Assembly: GCF_050947875.1 (NCBI RefSeq)
Contig: NC_134568.1
Coordinates: 252,287,267-252,351,266 of the forward strand
Origin: Dermacentor variabilis
Taxonomy: Eukaryota > Arthropoda > Arachnida > Ixodida > Ixodidae
Length of the DNA stretch: 64,000 nt
Reading direction: 5' to 3'
Position numbers and translations under genes: made by a program. The first letter of the stretch is position 1, and each line of letters starts with the position of its first letter. Of the stretch, positions 38,930-51,985 are shown one piece after another. The notes below the pieces were generated by a model. The model saw nothing but the letters and a program-made list of their open reading frames with translations, did not search any database and had not been told where the DNA came from.

Positions 38930-39290
38930 GTGCGCTGATGTCATCGTTACTGCGTGAAATGAGCCGGTATTCTTTACTAAGCGTTGCGCGACGCCCACTA
39001 ATATGCCTCGACGGTAAGTTCATCGCTGAAAGGTGCAGGGCAATCATAGACGATGTAGTGATTCCATACGTTATATTGACAGCCCAATCCCGGAAGGCGA
39101 CTATATATTCCAACACGATAGGCCGCCGATTCACATTGCTCGTGTGTTGCAAGGAACGCTCAAGGAGCGTGCCGTCACTCTCCTGAAGTGGCCGCCCCAA
39201 TCCCCGGGCGTCAACATCATTTAAAATGTCTAGGGAGTATTGAAAGCATCGCTGACTCACCACCCTCTCTATTGTTTGCCCGAGGGATAG
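38930..39290 (+). pseudogene. Tc1/mariner-family transposase remnant
   Basis: The C-terminal half of a DDE/D transposase in two frames. DGKFIAERCRAIIDDVVIPYV (39005-39070) corresponds to the segment before the second catalytic residue. IFQHDRPPIHIARV (39105-39145) is the QDN/QD block. LLKWPPQSPGVNII, then two stops, then GVLKAS (39180-39250) is the WPPQSPDLNPIE block. In that last block the catalytic aspartate is Gly and the following Glu codon is a stop. A frameshift separates the first two blocks. TIRs were not located. Confidence 0.65.
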
Positions 39291-40489
39291 GCTTTGGGCC
39301 ACCATCGTCATGGCGTGAGACGTGCTGCGAATGAACACATCGCTGTCCAAGTCACTCTGCACTTCACTGCCTTCCAGGAAGTGCGCTGTCATCGCGGCCG
39401 CTGGGGACATGACGAGATACTACTAAGTCAAGTTCGGAACATGACGCGTCTAACTCTCCGCCGGCGAGCAGGGCCTGTTTGGTTTACGGAATGATTGTGG
39501 AAAAAAATCACTTCCAGCTCGTTGTCGTAACCTTTAAAAGATTCCTTTATTCGTATCCGTTTCTTTCATCGTGTATGGCCCCCAGAAGTTATCATTATTG
39601 AGTGCCTCGTTTTCCTTTAGAGTCAAAGACAGCACGTTGCGCGCATATCTTGGTGCGTCTTGCCCTACATATTACATAGCACACGTACTGAAGAAATTTA
39701 CACGCACGCACTCGGTACCCTGGCCTTTTGAAAGAACAAACGAAGCATGCCGCCAAAATAAGTTTGTTGAACTCCATCATCGCCAATGAAGGCTCAGAGT
39801 TTGGCGTCGCACAACGTTCAGTACAGAATGTCAGCTCAGTTCCCGCAGTTACGATGAAAGCGGTGCCCCGCCCCTGACAGTAGCACGCTTCCCAACAATG
39901 CTAAAACAATGCAGCCAGCGCGCGCCGCCGTGGCAGACGACGCAGAACACGACTCCGCCCCTCCTGTATAGGGTCTACGGTGCCACTCTGCGGCCACGCG
40001 AGCTGCAGCCGCCAGCCGCTTCGGTCCTTACCGACTCCAGCGCTCGCCGCATCGCGATACATGTGTGTTCCGAGTTTTCCCCTGAGTGAGAAACAGACTA
40101 CGTTGGTGCATGCGTGTGTGTTGACACGTGGGTGTGTGTTGACGTGTGTGTAGACAAGATGACATTCTTTGTTTCGATGTTATTTACACCAGGCAGCGAG
40201 ATAACAGAGCCCAAGTTTCTACGTGTCACGCACTACATTCGCTTGTGGTCCTGAAACGCAGACGCTGCGCGTCTAGTTTATCGGTTTGCTTTTGCCATGG
40301 CTTTCGCTCTTGCCATACGGTCATCTCCTCTCTCGCTCTTTCGCACATGTTTTATTATTGTCCAAGTGTTCGTCCCGCTTTTCCTCTTTCATTAGCCACA
40401 TCTCTGTCGGCGCCCAGGTGACGGAGAGCTGTTTGTTTCAATGTGAGCAATATGCCCCACCCTCGGTCCCTATAACCGGTCCCACTGCG
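39291..40489. other. Non-coding DNA, no supported gene
   Basis: Moderately GC-rich sequence with chance frames on both strands. It includes short gtgtgt tracts near 40110-40150. Nothing recognised. Confidence 0.4.
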
Positions 40490-40705
40490 ATGCTTGCGCG
40501 TCACTGTACAGTATACTGCCTGGACATGTCCCAACGCACCGATACTCTCCTCATACTCAACCACACATCCGAACAGTGGGAGGCCGCACTGTCCAATTCG
40601 AACCCGCTTGGCCAGCAACAACTTCTATATGGTGGACCCGACAGGCAGCCAGAGCCGCCGCAATCTCTTCTGGCTTGTATCTGACGTGTGAAAGTTCTAA
40701 TAAAA
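40490..40705 (+). mobile_element. 3' end of a LINE (I/R1-like), decayed
   Basis: Conceptual translation gives SEQWEAALSNSNPLGQQQLL (40566-40625) and, in a second frame, RQAARAAAISSGL before a stop near 40683. This is the kind of C-terminus, EQWEAAL...RARxAAxAxGL, that ends ORF2 of I-type LINEs abundant in ticks. A polyadenylation-like aataaaagg follows at about 40699. The rest of the element is absent, as expected for 5' truncation. Confidence 0.45.
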
Positions 40706-41572
40706 GGGTTCCTGTTATAACACAATTTGTACTGTCTTCTGAACTGAAGTGTCGGTCGGCTGCAAACGTCTCTCCGCTGCCCGCAGCAGACGCAGGGTAC
40801 GCGCCGAGCAGACGACAGAGCAGATGCGCAAGTGGACTCGGGGCGTATTCCACCCGGTAGCATGGCCCAGCAGCCATGGTTGCTATAGTAACGGCGCAGG
40901 GAACCGAGCGCGCGTCCTAGATTTTTTCGTGGCAGCAGCAGAGCAACACTACTCGCTTACGACCTAATTCGCCTAATAGAGGGGCACCCGGACCTTGTGC
41001 TACGTGTCCTCGGTGTACTAGCATAACAATAAATGTTCCTGCATTTCAGAAACCAAGCCTGCAGTGGCTATGGGAGGTTATCTCATTTTTACGCATCTGT
41101 ATGACAGGCAGTGTCGTCTGCACTCGTGACGCTGAGAGCACACGCATGTACGTAGACGCGTAGTGTGTCTACTTTACGGCTTAGCTGCTACAGACGTCGG
41201 GTGCTGGCTTTTTTTCTCTCAATGAGAGAAAAACGCTTTCGAATCAAAACTTCCTCCGGGAATAGGTGGTTATGCTCAGACCGAAGTGCCTGTTTGCGAC
41301 CTTTTCCGACTTCGGGGGTTGTTGCTGACCATAGGCGCCCACTACGTGCGCGAGCCCCCTCCGGAGTTTTCCGGGAAAGTCTGAGCCACGTCACCCCCCA
41401 CCACCACCAAACGTTCCAATACCAGTGCTTTGTCACCCACATTATGTGACGTTTCTTTTAACTTTCCTCGACGTTTTCACTTGAAATTCTGCTGGGGCAA
41501 CCTTGTTGGCGCGGATGAGAACGGCTTCGAATTCATACTTTCGCTTTCATTCTTCAAAAAGAAAAATTAAAT
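40706..41572. other. Non-coding DNA, nothing recognised
   Basis: GC-rich in part, with no recognisable gene or element. Confidence 0.4.
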
Positions 41573-41795
41573 TATGGGGTTTCGCCTGCCAAACCACGAT
41601 CTGATCATGAGGCACGCCGTGGTAGGGTACTCCAGAAGTTTGGACCACCTGGGGTCCTTCAACGAGCACCTCAATCTAAGTACACGGGAGTTTTCGCAAT
41701 TCGCCCCAATCGAAATACGGTCTGCCTGGCCGGAATTATATCCTGCGATCTCGTGATTTGTAGCCCAACACCATTCTCACGAAGCAACCACGGCG
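41573..41795 (-). mobile_element. Ruka-type SINE
   Basis: Reverse-oriented copy with tggggtttcgcctgccaaac, 'gaggcacgccgtggtaggg', 'cacctggggtccttcaacg' and the tRNA head at the right (gcgatctcgtgatttgtagc, then 'ccaacaccattctcacgaagcaaccacgg'). The copy is nearly full length. No target duplication was seen. Confidence 0.82.
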
Positions 41796-44557
41796 AGTCG
41801 CTTTATTTCTGCAAATCCTGACATTATGTAGGAGGACGCGCGCATTAGAAGCACTAGCGGCTTCAGCGTCATTCGTATTTTCTCACTTCAACATTGTTTA
41901 CATTTGCACTGTAAACACCACGAACGTATACAATGCATTTCAGTATACGTGCAGCACAAAGTTTATTTCATTTTTTGAAACAGAAGAATGTACCCAATTA
42001 TCAATCATTTCAAAAGGTATGGATAGCTCATACCTAGAGAATTAATATGTAGCTGCACATTCACCTCGCTTTAAATTGCTTTGCGGGATTTTTTGACCAT
42101 GACAGAAAACTAGACTTCAGTGACCCCTTCGGCAGAGTCTTTTATCAATGGCGTGCGAAATGCAAGTAAATGTTGTGTCTGCTAGTAATGCTTCTCTTTC
42201 CAGTAAGCAATGATAACGACTCAGAGAAATAGAAAAATCCAGTAATCTACAACATTTTGTAGAGATGGAAACATCGCTACTTGCATGCAAAGGTCATAAA
42301 TATACACGGTGTCCAACATAACGTCAGCCAAGAATAGAGAGATGAAAGGCGCATCGGAAGCGACATTGAACCGAACGCATACTATTCGCACTACGCTATA
42401 TAGTAACTCATACAATTTTTTCTTGTTTTCCCCATAACTCAGTAATTAATGAAGTTTCATTATCCAACTGTTTAAATTGTTGGCTGAGAACCCCGTGTAT
42501 GATACGCAGATTTGTACAGCCCCTTCAGAAACCACCGATCGAGTTGTTTCCTGTGCGATACTGCTCATGTAGTCCTTGTCTCCGTGTAGCCCAGAAGGCC
42601 CGCAAAATAGGAAAAAAAAAAAGCCACGTGACAGCGCTTGCGCAGTGATATCATGCTCCTTGCTCTCGAGCTGGATCTTTATTCTCGGTCTACCTCCATG
42701 ACTTTCGGAGGCAGGTTCACCTACGCGAGATTTCGCAAACGCGTCCAAGTATACTGCCGACAAAGCTTGGCACAGCGCCAGAAATGAGGACGCGCTTGGA
42801 GAGTGCAACTTCAAAGCGAAACTATCTGATCCGCCCCTTTCTCGTGTTTCCTGCTTGGATTGCCCGGCTCGAGCTGGTTGCACGCGCTCTAGGAGGGCAC
42901 GCTAGCTGCGTCAGCACAGAGCTGCGGGCCGCACTGAGGCAAAGAAGGGAAGGCCATTTTTTTTTTTTAAGATGCTGCGCCTAAGGATAATTACTTATAC
43001 ACTGTGTGGCGCAGCTCAGGTAGGCGCGCCCTGCAACATCGACATTTTGAAAAATGCGCCTATCTTCGCCCGCCACGCGCCGCAGCTAGAGGGAGGTGCG
43101 AGAAGAAAGAAAAAAAAAAACATTTTGTTTGCGCGCGGTCACGTGCCATGGTGCGAAGAAGCACAGCTGCTCGACGTCCTATTCGAAGGGGGTGTTTTTG
43201 ATAAGCCGCGCCAGACAAGTGCGGAGCCCGGTGCGGCTCACGTGGCGCAATTCGGTCGGTATTTTTGGTTCCGGGGCCGAATGCAGTTCATCATAACCAT
43301 TGGCAGCACAATTTCACTACGTGAAATCGAGGTGTCGAATAGGTGTATATCTATGGGGTTTTCAAGGGGAGTTGCACTTCGTTTTATTCATTACTTCATT
43401 ATAAGCCGTCTTCTTACAACCAGGTTCAAGATTATTCATTCTGACCGAGTTACGTCACGCTATATCTTGGTATATCTATGCATGTACGCCTTACGTAATT
43501 GCAGGATTCATTTGCGGGATTTATGGCGATAACAATGGCGCGGACGCTCGAGGCCCGTTTGCGCCGTCGGTGTGTGCCTCGTTGTCGTCGGGCAGTCCGG
43601 CTATCGGCAGCTCATGCGCGGCCACCGTCTGCAGTATCATACGCATTTCCATTCTATCCTGATTTATTTCTTGTTGATTTTGTAATAATCCTTTTTTTAT
43701 TATTCATGTTTGTCTATACACACTCTCAATTGTGCTGCACCTGGTTGCCTACTTTCTTGATATCTTCCTCTATTCCGTGTCCACGCTTTTCAGGCGAACA
43801 TATTTGTGCACAAACTCCGGCCATTTCTTTCCATCCATGTACATTACAGTGTATCTTCAAAACTAGTCTTGCCCTGCATGCGCTTCTCCAACATCAACAG
43901 AAGCCCAAGCCATGTCCCAATGCATTGCCTCATTTGTGTTTTTACCATGGCCTCTCAAAGCCAGTTGGCCCACCGCCCTCTGACATACAACCTCGGTAAT
44001 ATTTCTGATTTATAGCGCAGATTTGTTATTTCGACCGCTAGCGCTGGCACCATTAAACATTTCCCAATTCCTCGCGCGACCTGGCATTTGTCCTAGCCCC
44101 AAATTCCTGTATTATAGTCTGTATTCCTGTATTCCTGCACGAGCTCGAGATTCCTGTATTAGTCTGCAGGAGCTCGTGTTGTTGTTGTCTTCTTTCCCCT
44201 AATAGATAATGCTGTTCTTGCTTTCATGCCTCTCAAACATAATTTCCTTTATTTTAATCATTCCGGCCAAGACCTTAATCAGCAGCGCTTTTCTCCTTGG
44301 GCCCGGCTGTTTGATTACAGGTATCGGAATGTCATTGGGTCCTGCGACCTCATTGGTGAAAAGATTTCCTTCTGCTATCTGCCAATAGCACTATTGTTAC
44401 TACTGTAGGATAATTTTATTTCTCTCGGGGTTCTGCGTTGCTGGATTTGCTTGAGCCAGGACTCTTGAACCGTACTAATGTGAAGCTTGGGGCTCCCATT
44501 CAAGACGCGGCAAAGACACATGCAGGTGGTAATCTAAAGCGGCCTTGTTCATATTTG
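41796..44557. other. Non-coding DNA, no supported gene
   Basis: AT-rich to about 42.6 kb, then GC-richer to 43.6 kb. A short stuttering repeat of 'attcctgtatt' lies at 44104-44165. The frames at 42972-43532 and 43499-43999 have no recognisable domain. Confidence 0.4.
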
Positions 44558-44640
44558 TGTGCACGTTAAACAATAATCCAGTATTCCCCACTACTAAGCA
44601 CGTCATTATCAGATGCTGGGTTTGGCGCTGAAAACGCAAG
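44558..44640 (+). mobile_element. Ruka-type SINE fragment
   Basis: gtgcacgttaaacaataatc followed by 'ccccactactaagcacgtcattatcag' and 'gggtttggcgc' aligns with the SINE 3' half in forward orientation, with many substitutions. Old and truncated. Confidence 0.45.
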
Positions 44641-45004
44641 GCTTTATTCAAACTGCCAGTGCACGCTTTCACGGCAATTTGCATACAAGCCGTAACCTCC
44701 GCAAGTACGAGCATGCGGACTTCGCGGCATTCCTGCTTACCGATAAGGTATGTGCCGCGCTGACAGAGGCTTCCGAAACGGCTAAAGGAAGAGACGAAAA
44801 AAAAGCAGACGAAACAGTTTATTTACAGGGTGCAGAGCTACCTCATTAAAAACTCGCAAAAAAAAAAAAAACGCGCATTTCCAGATTTCGCTCCATCTCG
44901 CACACTCCGCAATCAAAGAACGGCAAGGAGAGACATACACGATGTAACACATGTACACGTGCAAAAGAACCGCGTGCAAAAGTTCCCCAGCCCCCTCACC
45001 TCTC

Positions 45005-45044
45005 GTGATTATCACCATGAGCTGCTGCTCATGGTGATAATCAC
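45005..45044. repeat. Perfect hairpin, 18-bp arms and 4-nt loop
   Basis: gtgattatcaccatgagc, then loop tgct, then the exact reverse complement of the first arm. No mismatch in the arms. The inverted repeat does not extend further on either side. No element or RNA gene is assigned. Confidence 0.9.
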
Positions 45045-48000
45045 TTCCCGGCGCAGACGCAATTCTTTGTTGCTGAAGGTCTGTGTGCCTGCGCGTGAAC
45101 AATTTCCTCGATTAGAAGCGACGGCTCTGTTGCGGTGACACTGTGGTTCAAAACCTGTCGCTTTTTCTTTATCAAACGGAAGGGCAACAGAAATGGTGGT
45201 TGATCATAATTCCACGAATGCGCGAAACTCCATCTCTCCTTGCCTGTATATGTATAGGCAGGAGTGCTGTTCACCCAACTCGCTTGACTACGCGTTTGCC
45301 TCCTCACCGCGTTGCCGAGCGCCGGGCGAAACCTCTCTAGGGAAGAAAAAGGGGCTTGCCCACCAAAAACTTTGGTTTAACAAAACGTCTACACTAGTCC
45401 AACAATTAATACATAAACGGGCACAACTTTCTGATCGAAAACAACATATACCGAGAGGGGTTTCATGGGACTGGCAAGTAACACCCACTGATTCCAATCA
45501 GGAGAGCTCGCGTGCACTAGGGTGTGTCGAAGACAGAGACAGCGCTCGTCGCACTCTATCTATAGAGGCTGCACTGCGAGCGCATGATCCGCACTACGTA
45601 CTGCATGTGGCACGCTGGCCCCCGAGCAGTGCTTCCGAGCTATAGTTGGTTTCGCCTTGTACAAACAGCAGAACGTAAGAGAATAACTAAGTTTCAGCTC
45701 ACACAGGCGGTACGAAGTCATCGATGTAAGGCTTATGGTTATAAGCTTCCACCTTATATAACAATGGCTTTCGCAGGGTGCCATATAAGCATGGTCCGCT
45801 GTCATGATGTGTCCACAGTGGCGCTCTTTTGTGGAAACTCAATACAGCCTCTTCGTCTTTCGCACTTCCGAGCAGCTCTGTCAGGTTACACATTTGAGCT
45901 CACACGAACCGGTGTCATATATACTCTCACGAAAAGTGGTCTTTGCACGTTTATTCATCACTGTTTTTATTTTATTTTATTTCGGACAACAACACATGGT
46001 GTACGCGGGGAGAGGCTAAAGGAGGCTAACATGTCTCCTGACGAGGCCGAACACCCGCATTACACGTCGGTGCAGATGGTGCGGAGTAACATATCAAGAA
46101 CAGTGGTACATCAAACACAGCGAGACAAGAATTCAACATAAGCAATCCGCGTCTTTCATGTTCCTGTGCTGCCCTCTGACGCACGCCGCTGGAAACGTTT
46201 TGGAAGGGTGTCGGGGATTTCGCCGGTTGATTTGTGTATCTGCGCCCATGTTGGCTTTACGTCCGTTGTGCGGTTCGTGGATCGCGATTAATTATTAACG
46301 GTTTCTCTGGGGCAGCATGTCGTTCACCCATTGAGTACAGTGGGTGTACAGGCCCGAGTGCGCTGTTGCGGAAACAGCGCGGCCCATAAAGGCACGCTGA
46401 GTTCCGTCTGCCGAGGAGCCTGCCTTGAGTTCGTTGTCGCTGATGTCTGCAATTGCACATTGCTTTTTGTATTCCTTTTGCACATTCACTAAACATTTCG
46501 CATATTCAAGAAGCCTTCGAGCGCAGCCTTCCAGGTGGGATTTGCCAAAGCGGTGCATTTGTTTACCTCTGCAGCTTCAGATCGCTGTAAGCTTCGGTTA
46601 TTGTAGAAACGGCGCGTCGCTGGTGTGAAATAGTCTCGAAACGTAGCAAAACATACAGACGAGTCAGTATGAGCGGCCGAGTCCCTTAAACAACTGCAAC
46701 TGTGATCCAGACACATATATATTACGGGCTGTTACTGCTGATTCTCGCTTTTGTTTAACTTTATCGTACTTACAGTTTGCGCGTGCTATAAAGTATTATT
46801 AGAGACAACTGTGCTCGGCGTAAGTCCCCACTTATATGCCGTGTAGTTCTCTCGCTCAAAGGCGGATGCCATCGCTGAAACCGTTGGCAACTGAGCGAGT
46901 TTATGCTGCTGTATCGAATGCGCTGTCTCTCCTTTCCGGTTTGACGCAGAGGTAAACAATACTTATTTGGAATTAACAAATGTCACCATAACAATACACT
47001 CAGGCCCACCATCCACGGGGATTCGGCCGGCAGCGTTCGGGAACGGTGACCGAAATACAAAATGTTGGCACAGGGCTGTGTCACCGCTTGCCGCTTATTA
47101 TGTGCGTGCCGTGCGAGGTGAAGAGCAGTTATCAAATCGCTATAGGGCTGCAACTAAGAGCGGTTTCCTTCGTCCTGACTGCTTATTTTTTAAGTCCAGC
47201 TCCATCGGTAACAGGTGCACGAACTCGATGGGGTGAGGCCTAACCCAAACTTCGCTAAATAGGATCAACATTGACTCAAACTTCACACGCACAGCTTGAG
47301 AGGAGTGAAGCTCGTGCATTTCAACTTCGAAGGCATCTCGGCGCATTTTGAGCGCGAATAATTTTATTTACAAGTGAATGAGCTGCAACATTGGCTGCAG
47401 CTATCGCGTTGTCGGTTCGATATCACGTAGGGTTCGGTCAAGCTATCACTGTCGGCTCGATGATTTTGTCGGTGCTGTTGACACGAAAGCCCGTCGCGCT
47501 ATATGACAACTCGCACCCGTCGGCTACGTGGTTGTCGGCCCATTACGATCAAATGGTCTTAGTGATACAGTGCTGAATAGTCGGCCAATCATCGGCGCCA
47601 GTGACTTGTCGGTCTCGTATCAATGTTACCACGCCTTAAAACAGTACATGAAGTCAGGCACGCGCTGCCACTACCAGCAACAGTGGGCTGACGCTGCAAG
47701 AAGACTGCGTCAGCAACGTGTTTTTGAAGTGTCGTCCAAGTGTAACGCAGGGGTTTATCGATAAATTTGACAACCGTCAATTAAAGGCGGCAACTACGTG
47801 TTTCACGGTGCAGTCCGGACGAAGGCCTGGCCCTTTTCTGTTTCAAATTGAAGTTGCAGTCCTACGCAGGTTTTCGGCACCGAACCGACGTCGAGCTACC
47901 AGTAGAGCTTCAACGCGGTACATAGCACGAGCGTTTGCAACAGCGAGCGTCCAAGTGCTTTTTTTTTTTGGGGTACTTTCTGCCGATATCTGGCCGCGCG

Positions 48001-48719
48001 GCCTCGCTAGCGTCCCTTCCAAAACGTTTCGCAACTAATCCGCTAGGGCAGGGCGCATGCGCCGTCGCACCGTGAAAGAGGCGGATTATACAAGCTCTGG
48101 TCAGGCAGAACATAATAGTGAAGAAGTCATCAACAATGAGCTATGGTAAGTGGTGTAGAAAGAAATAAAAAAAAACATAGACGTGCTTTATCGGCGCATT
48201 TTAAACCGCGAAATTGGAGTGATTCACAGCGTCAACTCGCCAATTCAGGGAAAAAAATAGAGAGAATTTGTTCAACTTTCCTCAACAAGCTGTGCACAGT
48301 AGCCGTTTGAACAGGCGATCGAGTACAATATGCGGACAGCCTCATCGCGGCAAAGTTCTCCATGCACAGCGCATACAATGAGCACTGCCGTAAACATGGC
48401 GCGGAAGTTTTCTCTCTTTTTTTGTTATTTTTCGCTCGCTGTTCTTACGTACTGTACCGTCTCAACTCCAACAAGGGTGTTCATTGAACGTATGCCACAT
48501 ATCAAACCACAGCAGCTCCTATCTACTTTCTGCAGATTCCAACCTAGTTTCTTCGAGGCGGAGTTACTGCGGGTTATGGATAGCATGGGAGTGGCATCGT
48601 AACGGAGTCGACGATGGTGATTTGCTGCTGGATAGTCTTCAGATTCCCTAGCCGACTCGTCTAGAGAACACGAGGGGATTAAAAGCAGACACTTTGCGAA
48701 AGTGAAGACAGAGGGTGCT
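45045..48719. other. Non-coding DNA, no supported gene
   Basis: Mixed composition. The minus-strand frame at 46295-46558 (starts MHRFGKSHLEGC) has coding-like composition but no recognised family and no splice evidence. Other frames look accidental. Confidence 0.35.
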
Positions 48720-49695
48720 GGGGCCCTATAACGTAAAACCATTCCAATATGTTTCGATTCCAATCTCCTGACGTCAAATTTGCGTCAACGCAACCACCGG
48801 GCGGTCACGCGCAGCGTTGTCTGAACATACCAATCAAACGCTCTCCTCGTTTATAGGAGGTCACTTTTGTTTGCTTGAAAAACGAATAACATTGCCTACA
48901 CTAAGCGGCTTCTCGTATCTAATTGGCTGACAAGAGGCGAGGAGAACGCTCAAGTGGAGAGGGATTCGATGGGGCCGAGCCACTGCACTGAAAGTCGATA
49001 ACCGGATGAAGAGGGTGGTGCCGGCGTCTACGATTGGTCGGCTTTGCCTTAGCTTGCGGTTGCTGGTGGAAAATCGCGGGGGCATGAAACGGAAGCTGAA
49101 GAATGACCCTAAAACGGACCTTCAACAAACAATATTTGGCAGAATGAGGGGGTAAACGTGCCCAAAGTGCTTGAAAACGTTGCACGGCCACGCAAGAAGA
49201 TTTATTATACGCAAATATACCCATGCTCTCCGGCAGGTGCGAGTAGCCAGTGTCTGAGCGATCGGCGGCAGCCATCTTTTATTCCTTTCGGAACGGGGCA
49301 GCCTGCGGCTATTCCGAAGAAAGCTCAGTTTTGTTCGGCATAATAATGCATCTTTAACGCGTGCACATCTCTTTGACGCGGTGAGTTTTTGTGGTTCTGT
49401 GACGTCGCGTGACAGGCAGGTGAAGTGGGTTCAACGCGAAAACTCTTGACCAATAGCCGAGGGCTAATGGTGAAAAGGCGTCGAATCAGAAGTAACTATA
49501 CTTGTTTTGTTCGGTCAAGTCATGCATAATCAGTGTGTACACGTATATCGGAGGGGGAGGAATCGCGGTTTTCGTGACGTCGCGTGACAGACAAGTGAAG
49601 TGGGGGTGGTTGAAAAAAGTTTTTGGCCAATCGTGGAGGGCTGATAGCAGAATTGGAATGGAAAAATTTGCAATAGTTTTACGTTATAGCGCCCC
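48720..49695. mobile_element. Non-autonomous TIR element, about 976 bp
   Basis: The left end GGGGCCCTATAACGTAAAAC and the reverse complement of the right end GGGGCGCTATAACGTAAAAC match at 19 of 20 positions and continue with weaker similarity (ATTCCAA/ATTGCAA). Inside, the segment 'gtgacgtcgcgtgacag' with its flanks occurs twice (about 49400-49480 and 49575-49650), an internal direct duplication. There is no coding content. No clear target duplication. Confidence 0.6.
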
Positions 49696-51286
49696 TGATG
49701 TGAACTGAGACGGTCAAATTGCTCCTGAATTGAGTGGGCTCCCTCACTGGAGCAGTGTAACTTAGCTAAATAAAGCCTTTTTCCTTCATTTTCTGCAACT
49801 TGACGCCGCAGTCGATGGTGGATTTCATGCCCTGAACGCTACCCTAGCCGCAACAGTACATCGCCCAACTCAAGCATGATACAGACCATGCTTCCCGAGG
49901 CGCATAACTACTCGTCAGGGCACGTGAAACGTAAATATAATGCAAGCGCATAGGCAAGCGTGTTTGTTCATTGATTCGCCCGCTTTGTCCTCTGCCGTCG
50001 TCTTCGAAGTGACTGCTGCGCGATGACGCGTTAATTTCTATTCGACTGCGTGCTGCATTTCTCTTGCTTACTGGTACCTTTGCTATACGAACAACGGCCG
50101 CATGTTCGAAGTGTGACGCAACTGAGCGATTACCTCCACGCTGAAGGTAATAAGGAGGCTGCTTGTGAAGAGTATATGTGCAATGTTGAACGCGAATGTG
50201 AAAGAAAGACTCGCTAATAAACCGATGAGTAATATGCTATGTAGGCATTCTGTGACATCGCCCACTCGCGCGTAAGAACATGTCCGTGTGACTGAATGCG
50301 AAACCATTGCGGCAAGCGCCAGGACAGCCAGGAATGAGAGAAAATTTGAGGACCGTCCTTATTACCTTAACGTCTACTCAGTATAGTGCGGTACCCGTAT
50401 CTATTACTCATTTGCAAATGTGTTGCTACCGGATTCACAGGGCTTCGGTTACATTTCTCCTTTTCTCTCCGTCGATACCGACATGCGTGCATGATCGACA
50501 TTGGGAAAGCACTAGCGGAGTGCAATATGCTTCTTCGGCCACTTGAACTATGTTTTCGTCGTCATAACACAGTGTAAAAAAGCTAATGGAAACATGAATA
50601 AACTGGAAAGGCTACATTCTTTTCTCTTCTTTTTTTGCTGTATACATTTCACGGAAGAAACATAAGCATGGACATGCTACGTAATGCGCAAACACGCGGT
50701 GACATCCACGTCATTCGTGTAAACGTCACATTGGCGGCATTGCGTGCCACTCATAGGACAGCTGAAAAATCATGCTGGACAAGGTCGTTGATATGTTCCG
50801 TTTTCCTTGAAGAAATTGTACACATTGATGTGATGAGCACGACTGTTTGCGTTTGACGCAGTCATGTAATACCGCTCAAAGTAGTTCCACCGACAGTCAC
50901 ATTTCGCTTGATAACATCCCGTCACCGCTCTTGTCGGCGACGTACCCGGTCCACCGCGTTGATCACTCTGGAAAGCTACAATGACGCTCGCCGTCATGGT
51001 ATCATTGAAGGCAAGCTATTAGTTCTGCTTGCTGGACATGTCTGCGTGTGCCGCGGTTTCCTACAGCTGACACCTCTGACAGCAGAAATCTTGGCACCTA
51101 AGCTCAATCACGAATATGAAAACTGTGTCGGACGTTCGTCGGTAATATATTTGGAACAAAGTAGCGGCTCTACTATTTGCTTGACAATCCGACAGTTGTT
51201 TGGAAACTGTAACCTTACGATGGACAGCGAAAAAGACGTGACTACAGTCTACACAAAATCCAGCAATCGAAAAAGAAAAACTTCAC
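49696..51286. other. Non-coding DNA, no supported gene
   Basis: Nothing recognised. The frame at 50908-51294 is 128 codons and runs into the SINE; no domain is seen. Confidence 0.35.
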
Positions 51287-51985
51287 GGTGTTGACGTGCC
51301 AGAACCAGGATCTTATTATGAGCCACGCCGAAGTGGAAGATTCTGGAAATTCGGCCCACCTGGGGTTCTTTAACGTGCACCTAAATCTAAGTATACACGG
51401 TGTTGTGCCATACTACGAGCACCACGTGGCGACCACGAGGCGACGGGTGCTGCCTTACCACATGCACCACGTGGCTGCCACGATGCGACGAGAGCACCCA
51501 CTTCTCCTCGACGAATGAAGAATTCGACACGGGAGGCGAGTACAAGTAGCGCCAAGCCATCTCCGCGGCGCCCAGCCATCTCCGCGACGAATAAAAAATT
51601 CGACGCAGGCGAAGTCATCACCCTGCCACGCCTGGTTCCTGCCGACGAGCACTCGCCCAAGCCGGTTCCTGCCGACTAGGGGTCGCCGGGAGAACCGTTC
51701 CATTGTGAGAACACAGAGTCGCTTGCAGCCGCCCAGTCGGTCGGAAGCGCTCCTACTGCTACCTGTACGCTATCATCCACTATCTGTAAATATTGTACGA
51801 GGTTTTTCGTTCCTTCTTCTTCTACGGAAGGAGTCCGTATTTCGTCTTCCACCCCGAAGTAACAACACCGGGTGTTCCCGCATTTCACCCCCATCAAAAT
51901 GCGGCCCCCGTGGCCGGGATCCGTTTCCGCGACGTCGAGCTTAGAAGCCCAGCAATCGAAGAGACTTAGAATGCTTTCCTGCGTG
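51287..51985 (-). mobile_element. Ruka-type SINE split by a solo LTR
   Basis: The SINE 3' half is at 51287-51400 (acgtgccagaaccaggatct, then 'cacctggggttctttaacg' and 'ctaaatctaagtatacacgg'). The remainder is at 51868-51985 (gggtgttcccgcatttcacc, then 'gcggcccccgtggccgggat' and a decayed tRNA head). Removing 51401-51867 restores the family order. Confidence 0.8.
51401..51867 (+). mobile_element. Solo LTR, about 467 bp
   Basis: The insert begins TGTTGTGCCA and ends GTAACAACA, so it has TGTTG...CAACA inverted ends. Flanks ACGG (51397-51400) and CCGG (51868-51871) fit a 4-bp duplication with one change. It contains 'ctgtaaatattgtacgag' and two related 'gacgaat(g/a)a(a)gaattcgac' blocks (51510, 51586). 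No internal retrotransposon sequence remains, so it is a product of LTR-LTR recombination, Gypsy-like by duplication length. Orientation is uncertain. Confidence 0.65.

Noticed and set aside
46295..46558. 88-codon minus-strand frame with coding-like composition
   Set aside because: No recognised domain, no splice or promoter evidence, single isolated frame.
50908..51294. 128-codon plus-strand frame ending in the SINE
   Set aside because: No domain recognised and no splice context that decides it.
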